Assembly (NCBI RefSeq): GCF_029227915.1
Contig: NC_079887.1
Coordinates: 15,931,650 to 15,995,649, forward strand
Direction: 5' to 3'
DNA: 64,000 nt
From: Hydractinia symbiolongicarpus
Lineage: Eukaryota > Cnidaria > Hydrozoa > Anthoathecata > Hydractiniidae
The translations under genes and the position numbers were made by a program. The notes below the pieces were generated by a model that saw nothing but the letters and a program-made list of their open reading frames with translations, was not told the origin of the DNA and ran no database searches. Positions within the stretch are counted from its first letter, which is position 1. Every line of letters begins with the position of its first letter. Below, in pieces: positions 46,472 to 58,262 of the stretch.

Positions 46472-47689
46472 ATGAATTTCGAGATTGGTAAAAGTAAAAT
46501 GAATAGATGTTGGTTTAAAATTATATTTTCCATTCTTTTAACCATCTACTTGTTAAAGGGACTCATCACTTTTCTTTCTTTATCAAATGGAAATTCGTTC
46601 TTGAAAATTAAAACGAAATTTTACAACATCAAAAGAACGCTTATCAACTTAGACAGCATGGATAAGCATTTGAAGCAACTGGAAGATATTTATGAGCAGA
46701 ACGTGCGAGAGTTTTATCGAATATATAACAATTACTACAAGCCAAGACTTACAGATGCTTTTCATACTCCGAGCAGCAGGCCGTTAAATTTAAACGGCGT
46801 TAAGCCATCTTGCGCTAATAGACCGTACCTTTTAATTCAAGTTCATTCGGCGCCTTTAAACGTCAAGAAACGCCTTGCAATACGTTACAGTTGGGGCGCT
46901 GAATATAACGCCTTTAACACTATCGAGATAAATAAAAGCAAGCATCATGTAAACAGAGCGTTCCAAACTGTTTTTGTGATTGGACGTAGTGGAATACATG
47001 GTGTAAACAAGGTCTTATTAGAAGAGTCAAAAGCTTACAAAGATGTGCTTATAACAAATTTTACGGATTCTTACCGGGGATTGTCACGAAAGACGGTTTA
47101 TGCATTGAAGTGGGCTTCTAATAATTGTCTTCCAATGTACATGTTAAAAACGGACGACGATTGTTACGTTAATGTGAAAAACATAATACAATATTTGACT
47201 AATAATTTCAATCCAGTGAATCTATACACGGGACGAATACAGTGGTTCATGCCGGCTAATCGAGACACAACTAGTAAATTTTACGTTTCAGAGAAAGATT
47301 ATCCACACTTTTTACTACCCCCGTATGCATCCGGAGGAGGGTATTTATTTTCGGGAGCGGTTATACCACGGCTTGTTAATGCTAGCAAACATATCAAACT
47401 GATTCCAAATGAAGACGCAAACTTTGGTATATTAATGCATTCGTTGAACATAAAACCCGTCGAAAACATTCGCATTTTACCGTATATATACTGTAACGAA
47501 TCGATTTGGATTCGGCCAACTTGCGATTTTCTATCGCCTTTTGTAGTACACGGCGTGCAAAACTATGCCCAAATATGGGTGCATCATAACGTAAAAATAT
47601 TAAATAAAATCTCAGGTATATGCAAGCAATCTTTGAAATATCGGCGTCATTTAAGGCCACCGTTATATTGTCCAACGGATAATAGTTGA
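46472..47689 (+). CDS. GT31-family beta-1,3-glycosyltransferase (B3GALT/B3GNT-like)
   Basis: A 405-residue single-exon type II membrane protein. A short basic cytoplasmic tail precedes one hydrophobic anchor (about residues 16-37), then a stem and a Golgi-lumenal catalytic domain. GT31 hallmarks: KKRLAIRYSWG (132-142, usually R..IR.TW), FVIGRSG, the metal-binding KTDDDCYVN with DDD at 228-230, YASGGGYLFSG (285-295) and NEDANFG (313-319, usually EDVYVG). The last lacks the usual Val/Tyr, so acceptor use may differ. Family members add Gal or GlcNAc in beta-1,3 linkage; the sequence does not tell which. It converges with the GPCR gene on the other strand, 316 bp between stops. Met10 is an alternative start. 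Confidence 0.9.
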   Translation: MNFEIGKSKMNRCWFKIIFSILLTIYLLKGLITFLSLSNGNSFLKIKTKFYNIKRTLINLDSMDKHLKQLEDIYEQNVREFYRIYNNYYKPRLTDAFHTPSSRPLNLNGVKPSCANRPYLLIQVHSAPLNVKKRLAIRYSWGAEYNAFNTIEINKSKHHVNRAFQTVFVIGRSGIHGVNKVLLEESKAYKDVLITNFTDSYRGLSRKTVYALKWASNNCLPMYMLKTDDDCYVNVKNIIQYLTNNFNPVNLYTGRIQWFMPANRDTTSKFYVSEKDYPHFLLPPYASGGGYLFSGAVIPRLVNASKHIKLIPNEDANFGILMHSLNIKPVENIRILPYIYCNESIWIRPTCDFLSPFVVHGVQNYAQIWVHHNVKILNKISGICKQSLKYRRHLRPPLYCPTDNS

Positions 47690-48005
47690 CTGAACCAACA
47701 CGAATTTATCATCATGATGTCACTACAAAGTTAGTCAAGCATCATTCGATGAACAAAAGGTGTGCCAGAAAATAGAAGACAATTGATGTTATTTTCATTA
47801 ATTTTTTTTTGTAAATTCTCTTTCAATTCTTATATATTTTACCGAAAGCATACAAGTTGCCAAGCAACGTAAATACAACAACGAAGTAGCACCACTAAAT
47901 ATACTTTGTGTTCCTACCTTTCTCATGAAAGCAAATCTCCAACCTCTGTCATAAAATGCATGCGTCCATCTTTAAAATTTTTCGAGGAGCTACGGTCGTG
48001 TCCAT

Positions 48006-49205
48006 TTATACAACAGTTTCTCCATTTTCTCCTTCATCATCCTCATCATGCGTTTTTGCTCTCCTCAGTAATTTCTTCCTCGATCCTTGTTTTCGACCAA
48101 TTTGAGGAACTGTCACCGATCTCCATCGCGGAGCGCTTTCAGATTTCCATCGCCGTTCTAATTCTTTTTCGGATATGAACAAGTTAACGCATGCTTTTCG
48201 GAGAGCTGTTAGTCGCACCAAAAAAATAAATGTTTTAAAGACAGCGCTAGCCATAATAAATATGATTATTATCTCCGTAATAACTTGCGTAGCCAGACAG
48301 GAACACTGTTTGCACAAATGTAAATAAATGCTAAGTCCGACAACAGGCATGTAGCATATCAAAAACGCTAACGTCATATAAAAGAATGTATTTGTGGCGC
48401 GCTTTTCGATTTGATAAATTTGATGCTCCTCCAACTTTGCCTGATTCACACACGTAAGTGAAACTCGGCTCATCTTTTTATTTTTTAACATAGTAAGTCC
48501 ACTTATCTTTCTTACAAGAGATATGTTTTTACTATTGTTTGCATTAGTGTTAGCTGAGGTAATCGAGTCTTGTTTGGAATAGCAAGATTCGTTATTCTGT
48601 ATATTCTCGTCTGTGGAGTAGGTTCTGTTAAATGATCTTCGCAAGTTGACTTTATAGAACATGTACGTTATAATCATTATAATGGCGGTAATCAACACTA
48701 TACTTATGGAGAATATAACCAGGTACAAGGTAAAACTTAAAAATAAATATGCTGGAGATAACAACAAGGTAAATACCCAAACAGCTATCAAACTGATGAA
48801 GAAATAACGCTTCTTCATTTCACGATATCTTTGTGTAAATTTTAAAGATATAATGCGATCAATACTTAGCACTGTCACACTCAATATAGATGCCGTACCA
48901 AGCGCTATTAACCCGAATCGGAATACCTGGGTTTTTAAATCAGATGTTGGGTTGTTTTTCGCTTCGTTTATGTGTAAATCAACCGAAAGAGGACATATGA
49001 TAACTCCAATGAGAAAATCTGCTAATGTAATGCTAAAAATGATGCTGTGGAAATTAGTATGAAATTTCTTGTTCTTTGCCACCGTGACCAGGACGGTTCC
49101 ATTCATTGGTACGGATGTAACTATAGCAATAAGTGATAACACGCAGGTAAATATAGCCAGCCATTCTTCATGTTGGCGACAATTTATTTCTGTTAAAATA
49201 ATCAT
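48006..49205 (-). CDS. Orphan class A (rhodopsin-like) GPCR
   Basis: A 399-residue single-exon receptor with seven hydrophobic helices: TM1 about 14-43, TM2 52-74 with LADF (Asp63), TM3 92-114 followed by DRI (116-118, for DRY), TM4 134-158, TM5 160-186, a long polar Asn/Ser-rich loop 3 (187-258), TM6 262-287 with CYMP for CWxP, TM7 294-325. Odd points: the TM4-TM5 loop is almost absent, no Cys is found at the top of TM3, so the usual TM3-ECL2 disulfide is missing, and no NPxxY is seen in TM7. Melanocortin-type receptors also have a very short loop 2. The tail goes from basic (RKQGSRKKLLRR) to acidic (DEDDEGENGE). Ligand unknown. Confidence 0.88.
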   Translation of the reverse strand: MIILTEINCRQHEEWLAIFTCVLSLIAIVTSVPMNGTVLVTVAKNKKFHTNFHSIIFSITLADFLIGVIICPLSVDLHINEAKNNPTSDLKTQVFRFGLIALGTASILSVTVLSIDRIISLKFTQRYREMKKRYFFISLIAVWVFTLLLSPAYLFLSFTLYLVIFSISIVLITAIIMIITYMFYKVNLRRSFNRTYSTDENIQNNESCYSKQDSITSANTNANNSKNISLVRKISGLTMLKNKKMSRVSLTCVNQAKLEEHQIYQIEKRATNTFFYMTLAFLICYMPVVGLSIYLHLCKQCSCLATQVITEIIIIFIMASAVFKTFIFLVRLTALRKACVNLFISEKELERRWKSESAPRWRSVTVPQIGRKQGSRKKLLRRAKTHDEDDEGENGETVV

Positions 49206-49948
49206 CGTGGAAACAAGGTTTTAAGTTGCGGTGATGGTATTATTCATTTGCTAAATGTAATTAGTGGCTTACTTTGACAAAATACCATAAAACCAAAAAC
49301 ATAGCCTTGGTTCTTCGTATAATTTTTGCCAGTTTTTTTGCTATCTGCGAAACCATCTGTTACAGCGATTTTTTTTTATTCCCGATAAAAAACTTCTATG
49401 ATCAATAATTGATAAATTAATATTTCCCAAAACATAAAAAAGAAAAGAAAAAGACGAAGGAAGAAAAAGAAAAAAAGAAAAGAGCGAAATTTTTCATTGT
49501 GGGACGTGTAAAAGAAATATAATATATTATTTATGAAAGCACAATATAAGTTGTTGTTGTTCTTTTTCATTCTTTTCATCCTCCCCAATAAATGCTACAA
49601 TTGCAGATATCATATTTTTATTATTTTCGGGTTTTTCCATGTATTGTTGTCTAATCATTTTATTTCTTCTCCCTTAAAGTTTTATTACCGACCACTGTTT
49701 TGTATACATAAATTTTGAATTTTGAATTAAAAAAATTAGTTTCTATGTTTGATTTTAAAAGCCTATTTTAGACATTAGGTAGTCGTGCCAGATGCGACAT
49801 TTTCCTCTATTTTTTTCCTTTTGTTAATTATATATTTCTTATATTTTTCCTCAAAACAATTCATTATTAATTCTATCACTATTCTGCCCCCACATTTTCT
49901 ATTTTTATAAAAACGTCAATTTGATATGTGATTTCGGGAAATTGCCGC

Positions 49949-50141
49949 CTTCATTAAAAATAACATATTTGACCACCCACTTAAGACGAGCTACCAGCAA
50001 TGACCAATATCCACTGTTCAGCCCCCATATTGACTGTTAATAAAAAAAGTGGATTTAACAAATGGTTTCCATCTTCATTAAAAATAACATGTTTCGCCAC
50101 CCACTTAAGACAAGCTACCAGCAATGACCAATATCCACTGT
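49949..50141 (+). repeat. Two 69-bp direct repeats, 124 bp apart
   Basis: 49949-50017 and 50073-50141 both start CTTCATTAAAAATAACAT and end CAATATCCACTGT, with about four differences. Confidence 0.85.
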
Positions 50142-50729
50142 GAAGGAAATATTATTGTAATATTTTATCTTAGCAAACATTTCAGGATTTGTAGCATAGA
50201 ATTGACTGCGCCACCTTCGCAATTCAAAAAAGTTGATTTTTTGTGGATTATAATTTTTGCGATGGTTTATTTTCTCAAATTCAAAAAGTGTAAAAAAAAT
50301 AATATGAGAGAAACGATATGCGATTTCTGTTGTTATTCTTTTCTCGCAACTTTATACTTGTTTTTTAATTCCACAAAATATCCCAAAATCTGAAATTAAA
50401 AAAAGTCCAGTGTACCTCATTCTTGAGACTTTAGTTTCCTTCTATCGTCCTGATGTAAAGAAGAAATGGGCACAAGGTTGGGCGTGAGTAAAATAATTAT
50501 CAGTTATTGATGACAATCCAAAAATATCCTGTTCCCTCTAAGTTAAAACCTGGTTCACAGAACTTTTCGTTTTTTGATAATGTCTCAGATATCAAAAAAG
50601 TGAAAGCAGGTTCTTGGAATGAGATTTTCTTATTCGATGTAAATCAACTCAATCCTCTTATTATAGTGCATCAAGTTAATTTAGCTTTCTTTCCCGTTTG
50701 TGAGTAAGTAAGTAGTGTAACGGGAAGTT

Positions 50730-50975
50730 TTATTTGCCTTGTAGATTCCGCCCAAACGGCTGGCTCTTCCTCCCATTTGACTGTAACTATGTTGCATTAC
50801 CGCCAGAGATACATATAGCATTGCTCTAACATGCTTGCCTGCCACACAAGCCAATTGCCAGTCAGTAGATGGCACCAAATGGGTTGGCAACACTACACTT
50901 ACAGTGCGCTGAACTCGAACCCGAAAATGATGACAAACCGAATGCGCTACCACTACACCATCTCCGTTCCACAAA
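50730..50975 (-). repeat. tRNA-derived SINE
   Basis: On the minus strand an A-box (TGGTGTAGTGGTAGCGC, within 50944-50960) and a B-box (GGGTTCGAGTTC, 50911-50922) are spaced as in a tRNA promoter, followed by a non-tRNA body to about 50730. No full cloverleaf. Body end uncertain. Confidence 0.65.
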
Positions 50976-52617
50976 TTTGTTATAAGCTACTATATTTAAA
51001 TTAGCATAATTGATAAGCAACTTTTATATCATTTTTAGAACTTTTTAAGTAACTTTTGTAACATGTCTAAAGTAAAAGTACGTATAAAATACGTGTTTGC
51101 AAAATCATTCTTACTGTAAAAATGACGAACATTTTTCTTACTTAACTGTCATTGTAGGTTTTGTGCATTGGATTCAAGGATGTTTTATTTAAGCAGGTAT
51201 CAGCCAATTACAATTTTTTTATAAACTTAAAGATTTCTAATGTTTCCCAACTCGAACACATCTCGTTAAAATGTTGCGTTAGTTTTACTGTATCGCAAGA
51301 AATGAATACCTTGTCGAAAAAAAATATATTTATAAAATAAATAATAAGAAGAGCCCTAGGGTTAAGGTTGGGTATTTAAAAGAACAAAGAACTATTTAAA
51401 TTTTGGCACATAGTCATATTTTAAAAATAACTTTATCCTGAACAAAATAATCTCATGGTACCGATATTGTGCTTGACAAAAAAATATCAGCTTTTTAAAC
51501 GAGTACAATTTTTTATAAAGAACCGGGAAATTTGGTTTCGGCCTGTTGTGTTCTTATTTTTAAGGTTATTCCCCATGTTTTTGTACGTTTATCTTTAAGA
51601 AAAACGTGGAATATCAGTAAAATTTTAGTTTTTACGTTGTTCTTATTTTTCAGGAATTCCTAACCTCATTGCTTTTTTGAAAAAAAGTGTCGTTCGTTGT
51701 CACTCATTCTCCACTAATGTCGAGACCGACTTAACGCCATCCATATGTATTTTTAAAGGTGTTTTCGGCATCACTCGTAACTATTCCATTTTGTCTTTGA
51801 TCTTTCAGACACTATATTAAGTACGGAATCGGTGCTAGCAAATTTCCGCTTACCTTCTTATGATCCGCCATTACGTTACCCATAAGCACGAAAAACTTTC
51901 CAATGGACGAAGTCCATTCAGGAACATCCTTAGCTACTTGGTTTTATATTAGTGTGGATTTCCGGGCTTAAAATCGGACGTCCTGAGAAGGGCTTTTTTG
52001 GTGATGACAGGACGGATGATTAAAAGGGCGCGCAGAGGTCTTTTTTATGAACTAGTCTTCAGGTTGTCATTTTTAGGACCGCTCATGGACGTCCTTTTCA
52101 AGTATATCCGTAAGTCGTATTGCAAGAGAACATCTTTAAAATGACTTTTTTACATCGTCTAAGAGATAATTCTTTTGTAACAATCCTAAGACATCCGGAT
52201 AAGAACGTCCTTTTGAAGTCTTAGTTTATCGTCGTTCTAAGACTTAAAAAAGAAGGATTCTAATTCGTCATTTTTTATCTCGCACAAAGCAGACACAGGC
52301 AATTTCAAAGGTTAACAAATGGAAACGATATCTTGTCAGCATAGTTTGGAATTTACTTCAAGGTCCCATGGAACTCGTTACCTGTATGTTTATTATCTAA
52401 TAAACGATCCATAGTTTTCAGTCAATGTCGTGAAGGGATAATTCCTTGAAAAAGCTACACGCTTCCGTGCTCTCTCTTTTGTGATGTGAATTTATCTTTG
52501 TTGGAAGTACTCATGCACTTCAGTTTTGGAAACACTGTTATCAATGTGGGTCCTGTGTTTAGAATGTATACATTAAGTATACACTGGCATTACCTACCCA
52601 ATTTCCCTCATATGGCA

Positions 52618-52735
52618 TGGTTTGACCCGTAGCTGTGGCAAAGGCACTTGCTAAACTTGCCCGCGCTGTGGACCGAACCTCGGATCTTGTTATTACGACG
52701 CGAACTCCATAATCACTAGGCCACGCGCCACAAAA
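52618..52735 (-). repeat. Second tRNA-derived SINE-like repeat
   Basis: Minus strand: GCGTGGCCTAGTGATTATGG (about 52709-52728) as a tRNA-like A-box region and GAGGTTCGGTCC (52670-52681) as B-box, then a GC-rich body to about 52618. A different tRNA parent from the copy at 50.9 kb. Confidence 0.6.
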
Positions 52736-53347
52736 CACTGGCTACCTCGTAGCTTTATGACATCCCTTGTACTTGCTAATGTTTTTCCTAGTTCGCTCTA
52801 ACACTGTTTTATGACATTTCTAACTTCCTTTTTTGTTAAGAAAAAGTGACGTGTTTAGGGCATTGATTGGAAAATTATTTATCAATGTTATCATTTTAAT
52901 ACTTTCTTTAATTCCGCCATGATCTAAATCAGTTTATTGAGGAGGGATATGGTAATTCTTGTAAGATTGGTGAGCATTGTAGGATGGAAAAAACACATAC
53001 TATCGACTGCTGCATTAGTGGTCGTCTTTCTAGTCTCTTTTTGTGCTTTCATTGTCTAGAAAACAATTTCTGCTTTGAAAGATATGGTGTAGTTGTGTTC
53101 AAACGTTTTTACTTTAATCATTTGTCTGTTTTTCTTGACCTTTCACTCTCTTAAGGGACGTTGCTTTAACCTTGATATTGTATATTTTATCGTTAGCTCC
53201 TTTTTGCACATCGTAAAATCTCTTGACCCACTAAAACTGATTTGAAAATGATACTAATTTTGTTTCTTTTGAGATTGCTTTTAGGTCTTATTACGGTTTA
53301 AAAATGCTTTTATATTCCGTCCTGCCAACCCGTTTTAAGCGCTTGTC

Positions 53348-53402
53348 GTCTCTTTTTTATAACCAGAGTGTTTGTCACTCTGTTCCGGTGTAAAAAAGAG
53401 AC
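53348..53402. repeat. Hairpin with two-step stem
   Basis: GTCTCTTTTTTA at 53348 pairs with TAAAAAAGAGAC ending at 53402, and inside them CAGAGTG pairs with CACTCTG around a TTTGT loop. The 3' side carries extra unpaired bases. A fold-back remnant. Confidence 0.75.
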
Positions 53403-53884
53403 AAAGAACGCTCGGAACGAGGTTATAGACCTGCATAATTTACTTGGATGAAAGACAGCTTTCCGCTGATATTTTCGTGAAGAAAATTGATGAAATAATC
53501 TTATTCTCCTCTTTAGAGTAATTGTTAAATAAATATTCCGTGCACGTTGTCCGGTATGACGTAAAGGAGTGTCCTAAAAGTGTTGCCGTGATGACAACTT
53601 GTCCATATTTAGAGCCAAATATATTTATGGATTTATCTTCCCCAAACTGTGCTGTCACCTTTACACTGTCTCGCATTTTTTATCTAGTAGTGAAACTATT
53701 CAATGGAGACTTAACCTCCAGAATAGAACACATATTTCTAAATACGCTACATTTATTTTCATTTCAACAGTCAAATATTGCATAAAAGAGTATATATTAT
53801 TTCTGTAAAGGCTTAATTCGGCGTATACTCCTCCTTCGTATGATATATGCAAATAGTATGACATATTCTCGTCCAATTGCTACG

Positions 53885-54320
53885 TGTTTTCTTAGGCATA
53901 CGGAAAAAGTGAGACCCGGGATCCAGGGACATTTAGAGGGTGGGACCTGGGACCCGGTTCACAGGGTAATTCACAGGTTATGCTTTGAAGCATAACAAAA
54001 AACTAGAAGTCACTATAATAGGGACGTGGGCGCCAGACTTTAGAAGCGCATTAAAAGAGACCAGATTTAAGCTTCTGAAATGAAATATAAAACGTTCAAA
54101 AAAGATAAATCAATCTATTTTTACACTTTCAATGTTTCGTCGACTGATACAACAGACACTTTTTTCTTTTTACCTTGTGTTAGTGACTTTTGATTATTTT
54201 TTTATTCACATTCATTAAAATATCTTAAATTCCAAAATTTTCTCTGTGTCTCGGGTACCGGGTCCCACCGTCTAGGGTCCCTGGATCCCAGGTCCCACTT
54301 TTTCGTATGTTGTTTTCTTG
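53885..54320. mobile_element. Short member of the 1-kb TIR family, with 10-bp target duplication
   Basis: The element 53895-54310 starts GGCATACGGAAAAAGTGAGA; the inverted right end reads CATACGAAAAAGTGGGACC. Both ends continue with GC-rich words (GGGATCCAGGGAC, GGGACCCGG). TGTTTTCTTA at 53885-53894 and TGTTTTCTTG at 54311-54320 are a 10-bp direct repeat with one mismatch. The termini match the element at 1008-2450 (GGCATATCGGAAAAGTGGGA). Size 416 bp, non-coding. Confidence 0.75.
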
Positions 54321-55390
54321 TAAGATAATAAGTTTGCTTCTTGCACCCCACGTCGGAGGATTCAATCATCTCATTGGCATTCACGTAATCTGTGATACGC
54401 CCTTCCTTGCGCAGGTATGTTTTTCATAACACCCTGTGGCATCAAGTTTATTTACATCCTCATCATGCTGGAGCTTGTTTTGTTTATTCTACGGCGAAAT
54501 GTCTGAAGACATTGTCCAATTTAACAGATGGAAGGGGGAATTGTGTATCTTAAATGCGAAATTAAAAACCTGTATTTGTAATAATTTTCTTTGTTACTAA
54601 TGTTTGCGTGTCAGCGCAAAAATTTGACAAAAAACGGTAATGTTTGTTAGGCGCAGAAATTAATACACCTAAAAATTAAATTTCCATTTTTTAGGAATAT
54701 ATCCTAACCACTAAATTATTTTCATCAAGATAAAACGGATACGACGGGTGGTTTGGCGGGAAAATGAAGATACACAATTTATGAAATATAGTTTTTGCAA
54801 AAAATCAACGAGCAGAGGTGATAGATATACTTTCTCGTGAAGTCGATCAGCCGCAGTGCAATTTATAAGAAATTTATGAATTTGCTGGCCAGTGATAAAA
54901 TAAAATTTTCAAAGGTATGAGAGCGAGTTTGATTTTCACAGAAAAAAGAAAGGATGTTTTGTAAACAAAAACGAGGAACTTTAAATACGAGAAAACGATA
55001 GTGAAAAATAATAACAGAAAGGACGTTCAATCACTCGAACAAATATTTACCTTTGTTAACTTTTGCATATTGTTATAAAGAGACCAATATTTTAGGATGT
55101 TCTCTTGTAACTTATGAGTCATCCTAGGGTATTGATTTTTAGACCTCTTCAACTGTAACATTGCTCCCCACCATGGTCCCTGCGTCGTTATTAAGGAGCG
55201 GCTAAAATTTTACTGCTATCTAAATCAATCAAAAAGGCAAAATGCCCTGGGAAAGAGGCTGAGCCTACACAAGCAGAATCACTCAATCAGCGATCTTATC
55301 TTCTTTCATGACAGATAGTTTCGCAGGCAGCAAGAAAATCGCAAAATTTATGGCACAAACTTTCAGGAAAACATACCGCTTTTAAAAAAA

Positions 55391-56345
55391 AGCGTCCGCT
55401 ATGTACAGGTATCCACTATATAAAGGTTATTTTTTAAGGGTTTGATCGTACATGGTACATGAGAAAATGTCCGTTATAAACAGTTGAACTGCATTTTCAA
55501 ATTTTACAAATATGCAGGTACTGAAGCGATCCCTTATTTAATGGGTATGTTTTCCCTTTTTGATATGAGGGCCAACATTCAACATCGTTTTAAAAGCCTT
55601 TTTTTCTTTCTCGATGTCATGGTAAGTCAGCTTCATATCAAAGAGAAAACCATCAAAAAAGACTGTAAAGGAGTCTAATTTTATTTTAAATTTTTTAGTT
55701 TATATTTTTTAATTTTTATATTAGTGTTATGTTCAGGCTCAATTATTTGACTCGATTACCTGTGTATATAAGATGTAAGTTATTCCTATCTCCATATGGT
55801 AATCTGATCCAACTATAGTCCAGCAAAACCTTCCTATAGCAGGCACTCTCGGAACTTAAAAAGTGTCCGCTATAGGAAACTACTTTTCAAGGTTTTCACT
55901 AATTGGCTTATTTTGTTTCAAAACTTACGCTTGGGCAAACTGCGTCAAGACACCACGTTTGGCGGAAGAAAGAGACTTAAAAACGAAAAGTAAAACAGAT
56001 GCAAGATATCCCTGTGAGGTTTTTATTTGTATTGCCTGGAAAACCCATAAACAGGCTAAAACAATAACAAAAGTCGAATAATTCTTAAACGAAAATGCAA
56101 ATATGGTGTTGTTAAGGGAAAATATAGACAAATATAACCTCTTTTTAGTGCGTGTCCGCTTTAAAGGGCTCAGTTCTAAGGGGTAATGTAAATTGGAATC
56201 TTGAAATTGCGTCTGCCCTAAAGAGGTGTCCGCTATAAGTGTCCATTACATCAAGGAGGTTTAAACCTCCTTGTTTACATATATAGAGCTTATGAAAGTT
56301 TGAGCATGATCTCAACCGTTCCTGAGATAAGTGCCCGCTGTATTT
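55391..56345 (+). repeat. Decayed dispersed repeats of GTCCGCTATA
   Basis: The word GTCCGCTAT(A/G) or near variants recur at about 55392, 55468 (GTCCGTTATA), 55865, 56155 (GTCCGCTTTA), 56228 and 56331 (GCCCGCTGTA), often preceded by GTGTCC-like context. Spacing is irregular. This looks like an old internally repetitive element. Confidence 0.5.
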
Positions 56346-58203
56346 AGGCATCTGCAAAGTTTCCCTGTAGGTTTTTATTTAAGAGTAAACAAAATAATCT
56401 CTGCTACAGAGAATCTATATTCCCATTAACAAAAACTGTTAGAAACCGAAAGATGCCAAAAATTAAATGAGTTGTTTGTTTACAAATTTCATTGGCTGTG
56501 GAAAAGATATAAAGTCGCTCTAAGTATAAAATAAAAAGCACAATATATTTCCGTCGAATTATTTTGTTCGTGGAAATCCAACTTTACGAAGCCTATACTA
56601 ACTGTTCATAGAGGGCGTCACCAGCAAATATTGACTGACGTCAAAGTATAGCCCAAATGTGAAATGACACAAACCGTAAAATATTTGATTATTAACTATT
56701 AACATTTCCGTTTAGAATGTTAGTATAGGTTTTTGAAGTATTTCATTTTCTTAAACTTTTCCATCGCTTCGTTTTTTGTTTACCATCAAAGTTATCACCC
56801 CGATATTAATGTCAATGTTATAATTCAATGCGCTTGTTAATTTAAATTTACAGCGCATTGGCCGGAACTGAATGTACATTATTACCTAAAAATGATGACA
56901 TTATTTTGATTAATCTTTCTGATTATTACGTTAAATTATCCTATTATGAAAGGTTTTATCGGACATTCCTTTGTTTAAGGTGCGTTTACACCGGGTTATT
57001 TTTAATTTCACCTTTCTAAAAACATCAAATATGTGTCACACTGTCCGTAGAGTGCAAAACCTTAACTAACTTTAATCTAATGAATGACTCAACACTTTGT
57101 TGAGAATTTTTCAAGGAAAGCGTTAATTTAATGTGTACGACACGTTGATATTTTGGTTGAAACAAGTAGACTTCAAAATTATACATCCCTTTTTGGTTGC
57201 GCTGTCGACTGTATCAAGACTATATCAACAAAAGAATAATTATTTCGTTATGGAGTCTTCTTTTATGGCTCCATGTGTTAACCAATTTTCAAAGCTAAAA
57301 CAATATACTATGTTGTCAATCTTATTTCTAGAGTTTTATTTTCGCTCATATGTGTGGCTGGCGTGTTCTGTATTTTTTATAAGAACTGCGACTAAACAAA
57401 CTTCAGTCCTATATTTGTCACTAACTTCCTTTGCACTGTAACCATACTGTAACGTGATTATTGTCCAAGCATAATTCTAATAATGTCAGATCATTTAGAT
57501 AGATTCATCAAGTAAAACAGCTTATCAGAATATCATAGGCGTAGAAGAGACCCGAGGACGATATATTTACGTTCATTTCAGTTTTTCACTCCCTCTTCGC
57601 CCAGTTTAAGTTCTTTCTTCCTCTTATAACTCTTTAGCAAAATCTTACACTCGACGTATTTTATCTTACGCTAACTTTTCTATTAAGGTTTAAACATGCA
57701 TTCTGGAGGTACTTCTTTGTCAATCCTTAGTGCATGTGATCTCAAACAAAATTTAGTCATTCAAAAAATAAAAATCATTTTATTTTATAAAATCAATGTT
57801 ATATACTTTGATGAAACGCAATCACCCAATTCCTTAATAGATTACCAAAATAATGTGAAGTGTAGCAAAGATTATTTCCAAAAACAGTTTTTCCTTTTTT
57901 ACTAATATACATGAATCTTTTTAGGATTTTAAGTTTCCGCATGATAAACACAAGCAACTAAAAACAAAGAAAAGAAGCACATCATTTGGACGTTCTTCTT
58001 ATAAAAAAACATGTATCATTATGCCGCCATTTTGAAAGCATACGATACTGCTAGGTTTTGTGACATTTTTCAACAAAGTTTAAAAACCACATTTCTTAGT
58101 AAAATATTTTTAACTAACTGAGAGGTTTTTCTCTATCCACTTGTAGTTATGGATCTTTATTGAAAATTTACTTTTTCTTGTAATATGAAGTTGTGTCGAG
58201 ATA

Positions 58204-58258
<55 letters not shown>

Positions 58259-58262
58259 ATTG
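58204..58262. repeat. (AAAT)n microsatellite
   Basis: About 14 uninterrupted AAAT units. Confidence 0.97.

Noticed and set aside
47906-48178. 90-residue plus-strand frame
   Set aside because: Overlaps the GPCR C-terminal tail in antisense; no protein signal.
50911-50975. Functional tRNA gene on the minus strand
   Set aside because: A- and B-boxes are present but no complete cloverleaf; SINE head more likely.
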